A stretch of 64,000 nt of DNA from Rugamonas sp. A1-17 (GTDB taxonomy: Bacteria > Pseudomonadota > Gammaproteobacteria > Burkholderiales > Burkholderiaceae_D), in the NCBI GenBank assembly GCA_025548565.1, contig JAJLPB010000004.1, forward strand, positions 372,001-436,000. Reading direction: 5' to 3'. Positions 44,497 through 56,536 of the stretch are shown piece by piece; positions within the stretch are counted from its first letter, which is position 1; every line of letters begins with the position of its first letter. Under the pieces are notes generated by a model, which worked only from the letters and a program-made list of their open reading frames with translations, ran no database searches and was not told the origin of the DNA. Made by a program: the position numbers and the translations under genes.

Positions 44497-46272
44497 TTAG
44501 TCCAGGTTCGGGTACGGGCTCTTGCCGCCTTCGGCGATGAAGGTGTCGATGCGCGCCTCCAGCACCGGCAGCGGCACGGAGCCCAGTTGCAGCACCGTGT
44601 CGTGGAAGGCGCGGATATCGAACTTCGATCCCAGCGCCGCCTCGGCCTTCTTGCGCGCGTTGATGATGCTCATCTCGCCCAGGTAGTAGGACAGCGCCTG
44701 GCCCGGCCACGAAATGTAGCGGTCCACCTCCGTCTCGATCTCGTGGTCCGACAGCGCGGTGTTGTCGTGCAGGTAGTCCTGCGCCTGTTTGCGGGTCCAG
44801 CCCTTGCTGTGAATGCCGGTATCGACCACCAGCCGCGCCGCGCGCCAGGCCTGGTAGCTCAACATGCCGAACACCTCGTACGGCGTTTCGTACATGCCCA
44901 TCTCCACGCCCAGCCGCTCCGAGTACAGCGCCCAGCCCTCGCCATAGGCCGAGATGTAGGCGTTGCGGAACGGCGGACGGCCCTTCTGCTCCATCGCCAC
45001 CGGCATCTGGAAGGCGTGGCCAGGCGCCGATTCGTGCAGCGTCAACGCCGGCATGGAGTACAGCGCGCGCGCCGGCAGGTTGTAGGTGTTGACCAGGTAG
45101 ACGCCCGGGCCGCCACGGCCCGAGGTGTAGAACGGCGCCTGGTCGTCCGGCACCGGGATCACGGCGAAGCGGCGGCGCGGCAGGTAGCCGAAGTACTGGC
45201 CGACCTTGCCGTCGAACTTCTTGGCCACCCAGGCGGAACGCATCAGCAGCTCTTCAGGTGTCTTGGCGTAGAAGCGCGGATCGGTGCGCAGGAACTGCAG
45301 GAAGGCCGGCAGATCGCCTTCGAAGCCGGTCTGCTTGATCACGTCCTGCATCTCGCCGCGGATCTTGGCCATTTCGCTCAGGCCGATCTTGTGGATCTGG
45401 TCCGCGCTCATCGAGGTGGTGGTGAATTCGACGATCTTCGACTGGTAGTAGGCTTTACCGTCCGGCAGGCTCTCGGCCGCCAGTTCCGTGCGCGCCTTCG
45501 GCACGTATTCCTCGCGCATGAACTTGAGCAGCTTGCCGTACGCCGGCAGCACCCAGGCCTGGATCGCCTTCACGCCCTCGGCGCGCAGCGCTTCCTGCTG
45601 CGCCGCCGGCATGGTGGCCGGCATGGTCTTGAACGGCAGGTAGAACACCGTGTCCTGCGGGGTCTTGGCGTCGGTGACGGAGGTGATCGAGGAATCGCGG
45701 CCGATCAGCGTGACCTTGGGCGGCGTGAAGCCGCGCGCCAGGCCGGCGCGCATATTGTCCATCTCTTCGTCGAAGTAGCGCGGCGTATCGGACAGCTGTT
45801 TGAGATAGTCGCGGTACTGCTTTTCATTGGTCAGCGGCTTGCGCGCGCCGGACGCCATGTTGGACCAGAAGGCCGTATCGGCGTTGAGCGGCTTCTCGTA
45901 TTCGCGGAACACCTGGCCGGCGATCAGCGCGGCGATCTGCGCCTTGTAGACCTGGTAATTGATACGTTCCGGCGCCGACAGCTTGTCCTGCGAAATGCCG
46001 TCGAGCTTTTTCATCACACCCTGCCAGTACGCCAGCCGCTGCTTCTGGGTGGCGGCGTCGATGCGCGGCAGCGATGAAGAGACGCCGTTGTCGTCATCCT
46101 CGTCCTCTTCCTGTTTCTGGCTGATGCGCCACTTCCACTCCTGGGTGTAGATGGCCTTGAACTGCGCGTCGGCGGGGCCGGGCTTGACGGCCGGTGCCTG
46201 GGCGGCTTGGGTGGCGGTGACGGCTAACAGCATGCATGCGCCGGCGATGGCGGCGCTGAACTTCTTTTCCAT
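44497..46272 (-). CDS. DUF885 family secreted metallopeptidase
   Basis: 591 residues, signal peptide (GACMLLAVTATQAAQA). The zinc motif appears as LTLHESAPGHAFQ, with the third ligand Glu in YGEGWALYSE, as usual for DUF885. An unusual acidic stretch EEDEDDDNG lies near residue 58. Presumed periplasmic peptidase or hydrolase; substrate unknown. Confidence 0.9.
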   Translation of the reverse strand: MEKKFSAAIAGACMLLAVTATQAAQAPAVKPGPADAQFKAIYTQEWKWRISQKQEEDEDDDNGVSSSLPRIDAATQKQRLAYWQGVMKKLDGISQDKLSAPERINYQVYKAQIAALIAGQVFREYEKPLNADTAFWSNMASGARKPLTNEKQYRDYLKQLSDTPRYFDEEMDNMRAGLARGFTPPKVTLIGRDSSITSVTDAKTPQDTVFYLPFKTMPATMPAAQQEALRAEGVKAIQAWVLPAYGKLLKFMREEYVPKARTELAAESLPDGKAYYQSKIVEFTTTSMSADQIHKIGLSEMAKIRGEMQDVIKQTGFEGDLPAFLQFLRTDPRFYAKTPEELLMRSAWVAKKFDGKVGQYFGYLPRRRFAVIPVPDDQAPFYTSGRGGPGVYLVNTYNLPARALYSMPALTLHESAPGHAFQMPVAMEQKGRPPFRNAYISAYGEGWALYSERLGVEMGMYETPYEVFGMLSYQAWRAARLVVDTGIHSKGWTRKQAQDYLHDNTALSDHEIETEVDRYISWPGQALSYYLGEMSIINARKKAEAALGSKFDIRAFHDTVLQLGSVPLPVLEARIDTFIAEGGKSPYPNLD

Positions 46273-46295
46273 AGCACTCCAGTGGGAAGGGTTGA

Positions 46296-48500
46296 TTACA
46301 TGTCCAGCAGATTACGGTGTTCGCGCAGCAGCGCGGTGAAAGCGTCGCCGTTGAGGGGACGGCTGAAGAAGTAGCCCTGCATCTCGTCGCAACCGCGGTC
46401 GGTGAGGAAGCGCACCTGTTCGCGGGTTTCGACGCCCTCCGCGATCACGCGCATATTCAGGTTGTGCGCCAGCGAGATCACCGACAGCGCGATGGCCGCG
46501 TCGTTGGCGTTGGTGGTCACATCGTCGACAAAGGATTTGTCGATCTTCAGCACGTCGATCGGGAAGCGCTTCAGGTAGCTCAGGCTCGAATAGCCGGTGC
46601 CGAAATCGTCCAGCGAAATGCTGACGCCGATGTCCTTCAGGCGGCGCAGCGCGGCCACCGCCTTGTCCGGATCGCCCATCACCGTGCCTTCGGTGATCTC
46701 CAGGCCCAGGTACTCGGGCGCGATGCCGAACTTGCGCAGCGTGCTTTCCACATACGGCACGGTGGCGTCGTTGGCGAACTGGCCGGCCGCCAGGTTGACC
46801 GACACCTTGATGTCGCCCAGCCCCTGGTCGTGCCACACCTTGATCTGCGCGCACACGCTCTCCAGCACCCATTCGCCGATCGAGTTCACCAGGCCGTATT
46901 CCTCGGCCAGCGGGATGAAGCGGTTCGGCGGCACTTTGCCCAGCACCGCATTATCCCAGCGCAGCAGCGCCTCCGCGCCCAGCATGGCGCCGGTCTTCAG
47001 GCACATTTGCGGCTGGTAGTGCACCTCGAATTCGTCGCGCGCGATGGCGCCGCGCAGCTGTCCCTGGATGGCCAGCTTGTCGCGGATTTCCGCGTCCATG
47101 CGCTCGGTGAAGAAGGCGTAGTTGTCGCGCCCTATCTCCTTGGCGCGGAACAGCGCCGTGTCGCCGTTACGCACCAGCTCATCGAAGCTGTCGCCGTCGG
47201 TCAGGCTGACGGCGATGCCGATGCTGGACGTGACCATGATCTGCTGGCCGTCGATCACCAGCTCGCGGCGCAGGCCGGCCAGGATCTTCTGTGCCAGCGC
47301 CATCGTCGCGCTCAATTGGACGTCGTCCGGCACGATGATCTGGAATTCGTCGCCGCCCTGGCGGGTCACGATGTCGCCCTCGCGCACGGTCTCGTTGAGG
47401 AACTTCGACACCACCTGCAGCGCCTTGTCGCCGACGTCGTGGCCGTAGGAGTCGTTGATGCTCTTGAAGCGGTCCAGGTCCAGGCACATGACGGCCACGC
47501 AGCGGTGCTCGCGCTTGGCCGTGGCCAGCGTCTGCTCGAAGCGCTGGCGCGCCAGCAGGCGGTTCGGCAGGCCGGTCAGCGCGTCGTGGTTGGACAGGAA
47601 ATCGATCAGGTGCTGCTCGGCCTTGCGCTCGGTCAGGTCCATGAACACCGCCACGTGGTTGATCACGTGGCCCTCCTCGTCCTTGACGACCGAGGCGCTC
47701 AGCAGGCCGGGATAGGTGTCGCCGTTCTTTCGGCGCGCCAGCACCTCGCCCGACCAGTGGCCGGTCTTGATGATGGACTGCGCCATCAGCTCGAAGGACT
47801 TGGCGTCCGGTTCGCCGGCGTGCAGCAGGGCCACGCTCTGCCCCACCACCTCGTCCGCGCTGTAGCCGGAAATCCGCGTGAAGGCGGGATTGGTGGCGAC
47901 GATGCGCCCGTCGCGGTCGGTGACGACGATGGCGTCCTGCGTGGCCTCGAACACCTGGCTGGAGAGCCGCATGAATTCCTCGTTGGCGCGGCGCTGTTCG
48001 ACCTCCTTCTCCAGCGACGCGGCCAGCGCGGCCAGCTCGGTGGTGCGCTCGGCCACCCGCTCCTCCAGCAGCGCGCGTTCGGCCGCCAGCGCCTGCTGGG
48101 CGCGGCCCAGCCGCACATGGGCGTCGGTGCGGGCCAGGATTTCCTCGGCCTGGAAAGGCTTGGCGATGAAGTCCACCGCGCCCAGCGCGAAGCCGCGCAC
48201 CTTGTCGTCGGTGTCATGCTGGGCCGACAGGAAGATCACCGGCACCTGGCTCAGCTCCGGCGACGCCTTCAGGCGGCGGCACACCTCGAAACCGTCGATG
48301 CCGGGCATGCGCACGTCGAGCAGGATCAGTTCCGGCGGGCGTGACTGCGCGGTCCACAGGGCCAGCTCGCCGTTGGGCGCCTGGCGCACGTAGTAGCCCG
48401 CTTCCGTCAGCAGGTCGCTCAGCAGTTTGAGCGAGGCCGGCGTGTCTTCCACGATCAGCACTTCGCCCTTGGTTTGTTGTTCCGACAAATCCCGATGCAT
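46296..48500 (-). CDS. response regulator with PAS, GGDEF and EAL domains
   Basis: 734 residues from the ATG at 48500 (GAGAGAG upstream). Receiver domain with Asp in ELILLDVRMPGIDG, a coiled coil, PAS (about 165-280), GGDEF with intact RQGGDEF, and EAL with AEALLRWDN and later LEITEGTVMGD, DDFGTGYSSLSYL. Both cyclase and phosphodiesterase sites look intact, so the output could be either. Likely phosphorylated by the hybrid kinase encoded just upstream (43-bp gap). Confidence 0.93.
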   Translation of the reverse strand: MHRDLSEQQTKGEVLIVEDTPASLKLLSDLLTEAGYYVRQAPNGELALWTAQSRPPELILLDVRMPGIDGFEVCRRLKASPELSQVPVIFLSAQHDTDDKVRGFALGAVDFIAKPFQAEEILARTDAHVRLGRAQQALAAERALLEERVAERTTELAALAASLEKEVEQRRANEEFMRLSSQVFEATQDAIVVTDRDGRIVATNPAFTRISGYSADEVVGQSVALLHAGEPDAKSFELMAQSIIKTGHWSGEVLARRKNGDTYPGLLSASVVKDEEGHVINHVAVFMDLTERKAEQHLIDFLSNHDALTGLPNRLLARQRFEQTLATAKREHRCVAVMCLDLDRFKSINDSYGHDVGDKALQVVSKFLNETVREGDIVTRQGGDEFQIIVPDDVQLSATMALAQKILAGLRRELVIDGQQIMVTSSIGIAVSLTDGDSFDELVRNGDTALFRAKEIGRDNYAFFTERMDAEIRDKLAIQGQLRGAIARDEFEVHYQPQMCLKTGAMLGAEALLRWDNAVLGKVPPNRFIPLAEEYGLVNSIGEWVLESVCAQIKVWHDQGLGDIKVSVNLAAGQFANDATVPYVESTLRKFGIAPEYLGLEITEGTVMGDPDKAVAALRRLKDIGVSISLDDFGTGYSSLSYLKRFPIDVLKIDKSFVDDVTTNANDAAIALSVISLAHNLNMRVIAEGVETREQVRFLTDRGCDEMQGYFFSRPLNGDAFTALLREHRNLLDM

Positions 48501-48543
48501 GTAAGACTCTCTCGCCTGGTTTGCTGCCGCTATCATATACCCG

Positions 48544-51117
<2,574 letters not shown>

Positions 51118-51243
51118 CGGAAAACCATTCTTTGGGTTAGTCTGCGGAGCTTCGACTCAAATCATAGGTTTAAACCGACTTGAAGTCCATGCATTTTATT
51201 GCCCAAAAGGATTAAATTACAGGAACAGCAAGTTTTTACACAA

Positions 51244-52890
51244 TCAAGCAACATCCTTGACAGTCTGTAAATGGTCGCAGGCAATGGCCGTGCTCAGGAA
51301 CACCTGCCCGTTCAGCTCGCCCAGCAGGGCCGTGCCGCGCAGCCGGTCCAGCACCGGCCCCTTCACCTCGGCCAGATGCAGGCCGATGCCGCGCCGCTTC
51401 AGGCGTTGGTTCAGCTCGGCCAGTTCGTACAGCGCCGTGGTGTCGATCGAGCTCACCGGCGACATCACCAGCACCAGGTGGCGCGCGCTGGCGTGGGTGG
51501 CCAGCTCGCTTTCGATGCGCCCGGCCACCGCCTCCATATTGCCGAAGAACAGATTGGCGTCGATGCGCAGCACCAGCAGTTCCGGCCGGGTTTCGACCGG
51601 ATAGCGCTCGACGTTGCGGAAATGCTCGGTGCCGGCGATGCGGCCCAGCACCGCGATGTGCGGCCGGCTGGCGCGCCAGATCAGGGTGCCCATCGACAGC
51701 GCCACGCCGATCACCACGCCCGCCTCCACGCCCAGCACCAGCACGCCCAGGCAGGTGGCGGTCCAGGCCAGCACGTCGCTGCGGTCGTACTGCCAGGCGG
51801 TGCGCACGATGTCCAGCTCCAGCATGCCGAGCACGGCGACGATGATGGTCGCGGCCAGCACCGGCAGCGGCAGCAGCGCCAGCCAGCCGGTGGGCGCGAT
51901 CAGCGCGAGGGCCAGCAGCGCGGCGGTGACGATGCTCGACAGCGGCGTGTGGGCGCCGGCGGCGAAGTTGACGGCGGAGCGCGACAGGCCGCCGGTGACG
52001 GGGAAGCCGCCGCTCAACGCGCTGGCCACGTTGGCCGCGCCCAGGCCGATCAGCTCATGATTGCTGACCAGCTTCTCGTTGCGCTTGAGCGCCAGCGATT
52101 GCGCCGACGACATCGACGTCAGGAAAATGATAAAGCCGATCAGCAGCCCCGGTTGCAACAGCAGCTTCCAGTGCGGAGCGGAGGTGGCCAGGTTCAGCCG
52201 CGGCAGGCCGCCGGGGAAGGCGCCGGCGGTGCGCACGCCCTGCTCGCCCAGGCCGGTGGTTGCCATCAGCGCGATGCCGGCCACCACCACCATCATCGGC
52301 ATCAGCTTGGCGGCGACGTCGGCGGCGGCCGGCTTCAGGCCGCAGCGCTTGAGCAGGCCCGCCAGGTACAGCCGGGACAGCACCAGCACCAGCAGCGCGC
52401 CGACGCCCAGCACCGCGCTGGGCAGGTGCAGGTGCGGCGGCTCGGCGCCGAGCAGGGTATGCAGCTGATTGAACGCGATGACCAGCGCCGAGCCGACCGT
52501 AAAGCCGCTCATCACCGGGCGGGAAAAGAAGTTGGCCAGGAAGCCCATGCGCAGCAGGCCGCACAGCAGCAGGGCCGCGCCGGAGATCAGCGCCAGCTGC
52601 GCGGCCAGCACGCCGGCCAGCGCGGAGCCGGCCGGCGCCAGTGGTGCGATCGCGGTGGCCGTCATCAGCGCGATGATGGCCATCGGCCCCACCGACTGCG
52701 TCATGCTGCTGCCGAACAGCGCGTAGGCGATGGGGGGCAGGATGCTGGCATACAGCCCCGCCACCGGCGGCAGGCCGGCCACCAGCGCGTAGGCGGTGGC
52801 CTGGGGGATCATCATCATCGCCACCACCAGGCCGGCGGAGAGATCGCCGACCAGCAGCGGGCGCCGGTAGTGCTTCAGCCAAAGCAGCAT
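51244..52890 (-). CDS. SulP-family anion transporter with STAS domain
   Basis: 548 residues, 12-14 helices. Family motifs VVAMMMIPQATAYALVAGLPPVAGLYASI and GGFPVTGGLSRSAVNFAAGAHTPLS-type segments; STAS domain at about 430-540 (VLRIDANLFFGN, VMSPVSSIDTTAL). Transports sulfate, bicarbonate or a dicarboxylate in bacteria; no carbonic anhydrase is fused or adjacent, so the ion is not assigned. Confidence 0.92.
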   Translation of the reverse strand: MLLWLKHYRRPLLVGDLSAGLVVAMMMIPQATAYALVAGLPPVAGLYASILPPIAYALFGSSMTQSVGPMAIIALMTATAIAPLAPAGSALAGVLAAQLALISGAALLLCGLLRMGFLANFFSRPVMSGFTVGSALVIAFNQLHTLLGAEPPHLHLPSAVLGVGALLVLVLSRLYLAGLLKRCGLKPAAADVAAKLMPMMVVVAGIALMATTGLGEQGVRTAGAFPGGLPRLNLATSAPHWKLLLQPGLLIGFIIFLTSMSSAQSLALKRNEKLVSNHELIGLGAANVASALSGGFPVTGGLSRSAVNFAAGAHTPLSSIVTAALLALALIAPTGWLALLPLPVLAATIIVAVLGMLELDIVRTAWQYDRSDVLAWTATCLGVLVLGVEAGVVIGVALSMGTLIWRASRPHIAVLGRIAGTEHFRNVERYPVETRPELLVLRIDANLFFGNMEAVAGRIESELATHASARHLVLVMSPVSSIDTTALYELAELNQRLKRRGIGLHLAEVKGPVLDRLRGTALLGELNGQVFLSTAIACDHLQTVKDVA

Positions 52891-52943
52891 GGTCGGTCCG
52901 TGGAGCTGGAAAATACCGCCAGTCTACGCGATCGGCTCCCTGC

Positions 52944-53004
52944 GGCCCAGCCCCTCATGCGTTTTTTTCATAAGCTAATCCGAAAAACGCATAAGAGGCT
53001 GGCC
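52944..53004 (-). terminator. long hairpin after the TetR gene
   Basis: A near-perfect 22-bp stem (52944-52966 with 52983-53004, 16-nt loop, two small bulges) begins two bases after the tetR stop. Each arm carries GCG plus a run of T or A, so it can terminate in both directions. Confidence 0.6.
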
Positions 53005-53005
53005 G

Positions 53006-53575
53006 TCATCGCGGCGGCAGCGACGCCTGCACCGCCTGCAGGATCTCGAGCGACAGCGCCTCGTCGTCCACCGCGCGCGACAGCACGATGGCGCCGACCA
53101 GGGCGGCGTAGGTCGCCAAGGCCTGGCGGCGCTTATCGGCATCGTCCGCGCCGGGCATCAGTTGTTCAAGCACGGTCACCTGGGCGCTGGCGCCCTCGGT
53201 CAGCGCGTGGCGCGCCTTGGGGCCGAGGCGCGCGATGTCGGCGCCCAGCGAGGTCACGGAACAGCCGTTCGCGGGACCGTCGCGATGCTTGGCCGACAGG
53301 TAGCCGGCGCCGATCTTGTCCAGGGCGGTGTCCGCGTCCTGCTCCACGTAGCCGCGCCAGCGCTCGACGGAACGCTTGAGCGCATGCGCGGTGGCCTCGG
53401 CCAGCAAGTCTTCCTTGGAGGCGAAGTGGCCGTAGAAACCGCCGTGCGTCAGGCCTGCGTTCTTCATCAGGTCGGCCACGCCGATGCCGTCATACCCTTT
53501 TTCGCGGAACAGCCGCGCCGCCGTTTCCACGATGCGCTCGCGGTTGAGCGCCACCTGTTCCCTGCTGACCTTCAT
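53006..53575 (-). CDS. TetR/AcrR-family regulator
   Basis: 189 residues from the ATG at 53575, chosen for the strong GGAGGC site. Helix-turn-helix IGVADLMKNAGLTHGGFYGHFASKEDL is the form found in regulators of lipid or stress genes. Ligand domain follows with a short Cys-containing GPANGCSVTSLG motif typical of its subfamily. Divergent from a thiolase gene, with two dyads between the starts (53612-53648). Confidence 0.92.
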   Translation of the reverse strand: MKVSREQVALNRERIVETAARLFREKGYDGIGVADLMKNAGLTHGGFYGHFASKEDLLAEATAHALKRSVERWRGYVEQDADTALDKIGAGYLSAKHRDGPANGCSVTSLGADIARLGPKARHALTEGASAQVTVLEQLMPGADDADKRRQALATYAALVGAIVLSRAVDDEALSLEILQAVQASLPPR

Positions 53576-53611
53576 ATTCGCCTCCGTCTTCACGTCCATT
53601 GCACCCATTGA

Positions 53612-53648
53612 CATCATACATGATGAGCGTAATATATCAATCATTACG
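53612..53648. promoter_or_regulatory. two dyads in the tetR/thiolase divergent region
   Basis: CATCAT-AC-ATGATG (53612-53625) and CGTAAT-N9-ATTACG (53628-53648) are perfect inverted repeats lying between the two start codons. They are likely operators for the TetR protein, giving autoregulation and control of the thiolase. Confidence 0.6.
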
Positions 53649-53673
53649 ACCAACATCAAAAAGGAGTGTCGCC

Positions 53674-54822
53674 GTGAAAGCTGTCATCAGTGCCTATGCC
53701 CGTTCGCCCTTCCACTTCGCCCGCAAGGGCAAGCTGGCCGAAGTCCGTCCCGACGACTTGGGCGCCCAGGTGGTGCAAGGCCTGATGCGGCGCACCGGGC
53801 TGGATCCCAAGCTGCTGGACGATGTGATCCTGGGCTGCGCCTATCCGGAATCCGCGCAGGGCAACAACCTGGCGCGCATCGTCTCGCTGCTGGCCGGCTT
53901 TCCGCACGAGGTGCCGGGCATGACCATCAACCGCTTCTGCGGGTCGTCGATGTCGGCCATCCACATCGCCGCCGCGCAGATCGAGGCGGGACTGGGCGAG
54001 GCTTACCTGTGCGTCGGCGTCGAGTCCATGACGATGGTGCCGCAGGGCGGCTACAACTTCTCGCCCAACCCGCAACTGCTGGCGCGGACCGACGCCTACA
54101 TCAGCATGGGCGACACCGCCGAAAACGTCGCCCGCAAATACGAGGTGTCGCGCGCCGACCAGGAAGTGCTGGCGTTCCAGTCGCACCGGAAGGCGGCCAG
54201 CGCCCGCGCAGCCGGCTTGCTGAACGATGAAATCGTCCCCATCGTCACCGCCGCCGGCGAAGTGGTCGCCGAAGACGGTTGCATCCGCCCCGGCACCACG
54301 GTCGAAGCGCTGGCGGCCCTGAAGCCGGTGTTCAATCCGGAGCACGGCGTGGTCACCGCCGGCACCTCGTCGCCGCTGACCGACGGCGCCTCGGCGGTGC
54401 TGGTCACCAGCGAAGCCTTCGCCCTCAAGCACGGCCTGAAACCCAGCGCGCGCATCGTCGCGATGGCGACGGTGGGCTGCGATCCGGCGCTGATGGGCAT
54501 CGGCCCGATTCCGGCTACGCAGAAGGCGCTGAAGCTGGCCGGCCTGCAGGCGAGCGACATCGATGTGGCGGAGATCAACGAAGCCTTCGCCTCGCAGGCG
54601 CTGGCCTGCGTGCGCGAGCTGGGTATCCGGCCGGAGGTCTTGAACATCGATGGCGGCGGCATGGCCATCGGCCATCCGCTGGGCGCTACCGGCGCGCGCA
54701 TCACCGGCAAGGCGGCGGCGCTGCTGGCGCGCACCGGCGGCCGCTACGCGCTGGCCGCCCAGTGCATCGGCGGCGGCCAGGGCGTGGCGACGGTGCTGGA
54801 GAAGCTCACGCCGGCGGCTTGA
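53674..54822 (+). CDS. acetyl-CoA C-acyltransferase (thiolase)
   Basis: 382 residues from the GTG at 53674, preceded by AAGGAG; longer starts run into the operator region. Nucleophilic Cys in NRFCGSSMSA, His in GGGMAIGHPLGATGAR and second Cys in QCIGGGQG: all three catalytic residues present. NEAFASQ motif of degradative thiolases. Last step of a beta-oxidation round or acetoacetyl-CoA formation. No acyl-CoA dehydrogenase or hydratase in the window. Confidence 0.94.
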   Translation: MKAVISAYARSPFHFARKGKLAEVRPDDLGAQVVQGLMRRTGLDPKLLDDVILGCAYPESAQGNNLARIVSLLAGFPHEVPGMTINRFCGSSMSAIHIAAAQIEAGLGEAYLCVGVESMTMVPQGGYNFSPNPQLLARTDAYISMGDTAENVARKYEVSRADQEVLAFQSHRKAASARAAGLLNDEIVPIVTAAGEVVAEDGCIRPGTTVEALAALKPVFNPEHGVVTAGTSSPLTDGASAVLVTSEAFALKHGLKPSARIVAMATVGCDPALMGIGPIPATQKALKLAGLQASDIDVAEINEAFASQALACVRELGIRPEVLNIDGGGMAIGHPLGATGARITGKAAALLARTGGRYALAAQCIGGGQGVATVLEKLTPAA

Positions 54823-54930
54823 CACCGAGCGGTTTTTTATCCACCATCACGGAGGTGCAATAAGCACAGTTACCAATTGAGGTTGCCCTCCCCCCAACGC
54901 TCGCTTCCCTGAGCCTATCCGCTGGACACA

Positions 54931-54951
54931 ATGCCGCCGCAAGGGCGGCAT
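54931..54951 (+). terminator. hairpin after thiolase gene
   Basis: ATGCCGCC-GCAAG-GGCGGCAT is a perfect 8-bp stem about 110 bp after the thiolase stop. A T-rich stretch follows (GTTTG and later a TTTTTTT run at 54976). Plausible terminator before the monooxygenase gene. Confidence 0.5.
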
Positions 54952-55021
54952 GCTGGTTTGTGCCCGCGTCTTCCTTTTTTTTGCTGTACATTTTCGGCGC
55001 CTGTGCGCTGAAGGAGTTCCC

Positions 55022-56503
55022 ATGATTTATGACGTCGTCATTGCCGGCGCCGGGCCGGTCGGCCTGTTCCTGGCTTGCGAATTGCGCCTCGCCGGCATCC
55101 CTGTGCTGGTGCTGGAGCGGGCCGAAGACCCGCACTCTCCCCTCAAGCGCCTGCCGTTCGGCATGCGCGGATTATCCGTGCCATCCGTCGAAGCCTTTTA
55201 CCGGCGCGGCCTGCTGAACGACATCGCGCCGCCCGCTTCGCCGCAGCAGCGCCACCAGGCCGGCCATTTCGCCGGCATCCCGCTCGACGCCGCCAACATC
55301 GACACGTCGCAATGGCCGTACCGCCTGCCCAATCCCGCCGATTCCAACTCGGCGGCCGACATGGAGCATATCGAAACAACGCTGGCCGCGCGCGCCGGCA
55401 TGATGGGCGCGGAGATCCGGCGCGGCGCCGGCGTCGAAGACTTCGAGCAGTCCGGCGACGAAGTGGTTATACGGGCCGGCGGCCAAACCATCCGCGCGCG
55501 CTGGCTCGTCGCCTGCGACGGCGGCCGCAGCACGGTGCGCAAAGCCGGCCGCTTCGCGTTCACCGGCACCGAACCGGAGTTCACCGGCTATTCGGTCCAG
55601 GTGGAGTTGGCCGATCCCGAAAAGCTGCGCATCGGCCGCCACTACACGCCGACCGGCATGTATTTCCAGTCCCGGCCCGGCACGATAGCGATGGTCGAAT
55701 TCGACGGCGCCGCCGCCCACCGCACGCAGCCGCTCACGCTGGAGCTGGTGCAGGCGGTGCTGCGCCGCGTCTCCTGCACCGATGTCACGCTGACGTCTCT
55801 CAACCTGGCGACCACCTGGACCGACCGCGCCTTCCAGGCGGCCAACTACCGCGACGGGCGGGTGCTGCTGGCCGGCGACGCCGCGCATATCCATTCGCCG
55901 CTGGGTGGACAAGGACTCAACCTCGGACTGGGCGACGCGATGAACCTGGGATGGAAGCTGGCCGCCACCATCCGCGGCGCCGCGCCGGCCGGCCTGCTGG
56001 ACAGCTATTCGAGCGAACGGCATCCGGTCGGCACGCAGGTGCTGGACTGGTCGCGCGCCCAGGTTGCGCTGATGCGTCCCAGCCCGCACACGCGCGCACT
56101 GGAAGCCATCGTCCGGGACCTGATCGGCACGCGCGACGGCGCGACCTACTTCGCCGGCAGGGTCTGGGGTGTCGCGCTTCGTTACGATGTGGGATGCAGC
56201 CACCCGCTGGCAGGCCGCAGCGCGCCCGATTTCGAACTGGGCGACGGGACGACGTTGGGTGAGCGGCTAGGCGCGGGGCGGGGCCTGCTGCTGGACTTCG
56301 ACACGCGCAAGCCATGGCAGGCATGGGCAAGCCACTGGGACGACCGTATCGAATATGTCGCCAGCGGCGCCAGGGACACGCTGGGCCTGAGCGCAGTGCT
56401 GGTGCGCCCCGACGGATACGTGGCCTGGGCCGGCGAGACCAACCCCGACGAGGCGGAACTGGCCGATGCCGCGGCGCGCTGGTTCGGCGAACCGCAGCGG
56501 TAA
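55022..56503 (+). CDS. FAD-dependent aromatic-ring monooxygenase (PheA/TfdB type)
   Basis: 493 residues from the ATG at 55022 with AAGGAG. FAD-binding GAGPVGLFLACELRLAG, the DG motif WLVACDGGRSTVRK, and GD motif LLAGDAAHIHSPLGGQGLN; C-terminal thioredoxin-like domain (about 395-493) as in phenol and flavin-polyketide hydroxylases. Substrate probably a phenolic compound. No ring-cleavage gene nearby. Confidence 0.9.
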   Translation: MIYDVVIAGAGPVGLFLACELRLAGIPVLVLERAEDPHSPLKRLPFGMRGLSVPSVEAFYRRGLLNDIAPPASPQQRHQAGHFAGIPLDAANIDTSQWPYRLPNPADSNSAADMEHIETTLAARAGMMGAEIRRGAGVEDFEQSGDEVVIRAGGQTIRARWLVACDGGRSTVRKAGRFAFTGTEPEFTGYSVQVELADPEKLRIGRHYTPTGMYFQSRPGTIAMVEFDGAAAHRTQPLTLELVQAVLRRVSCTDVTLTSLNLATTWTDRAFQAANYRDGRVLLAGDAAHIHSPLGGQGLNLGLGDAMNLGWKLAATIRGAAPAGLLDSYSSERHPVGTQVLDWSRAQVALMRPSPHTRALEAIVRDLIGTRDGATYFAGRVWGVALRYDVGCSHPLAGRSAPDFELGDGTTLGERLGAGRGLLLDFDTRKPWQAWASHWDDRIEYVASGARDTLGLSAVLVRPDGYVAWAGETNPDEAELADAAARWFGEPQR

Positions 56504-56536
56504 AGCCAAGCTGACAGCCCGGCCGGGAACTAAGCT

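Noticed and set aside
46712..48344. Long plus-strand frame opposite the GGDEF-EAL protein
   Set aside because: Antisense shadow with His/Arg/Gln-rich content and no start signals.
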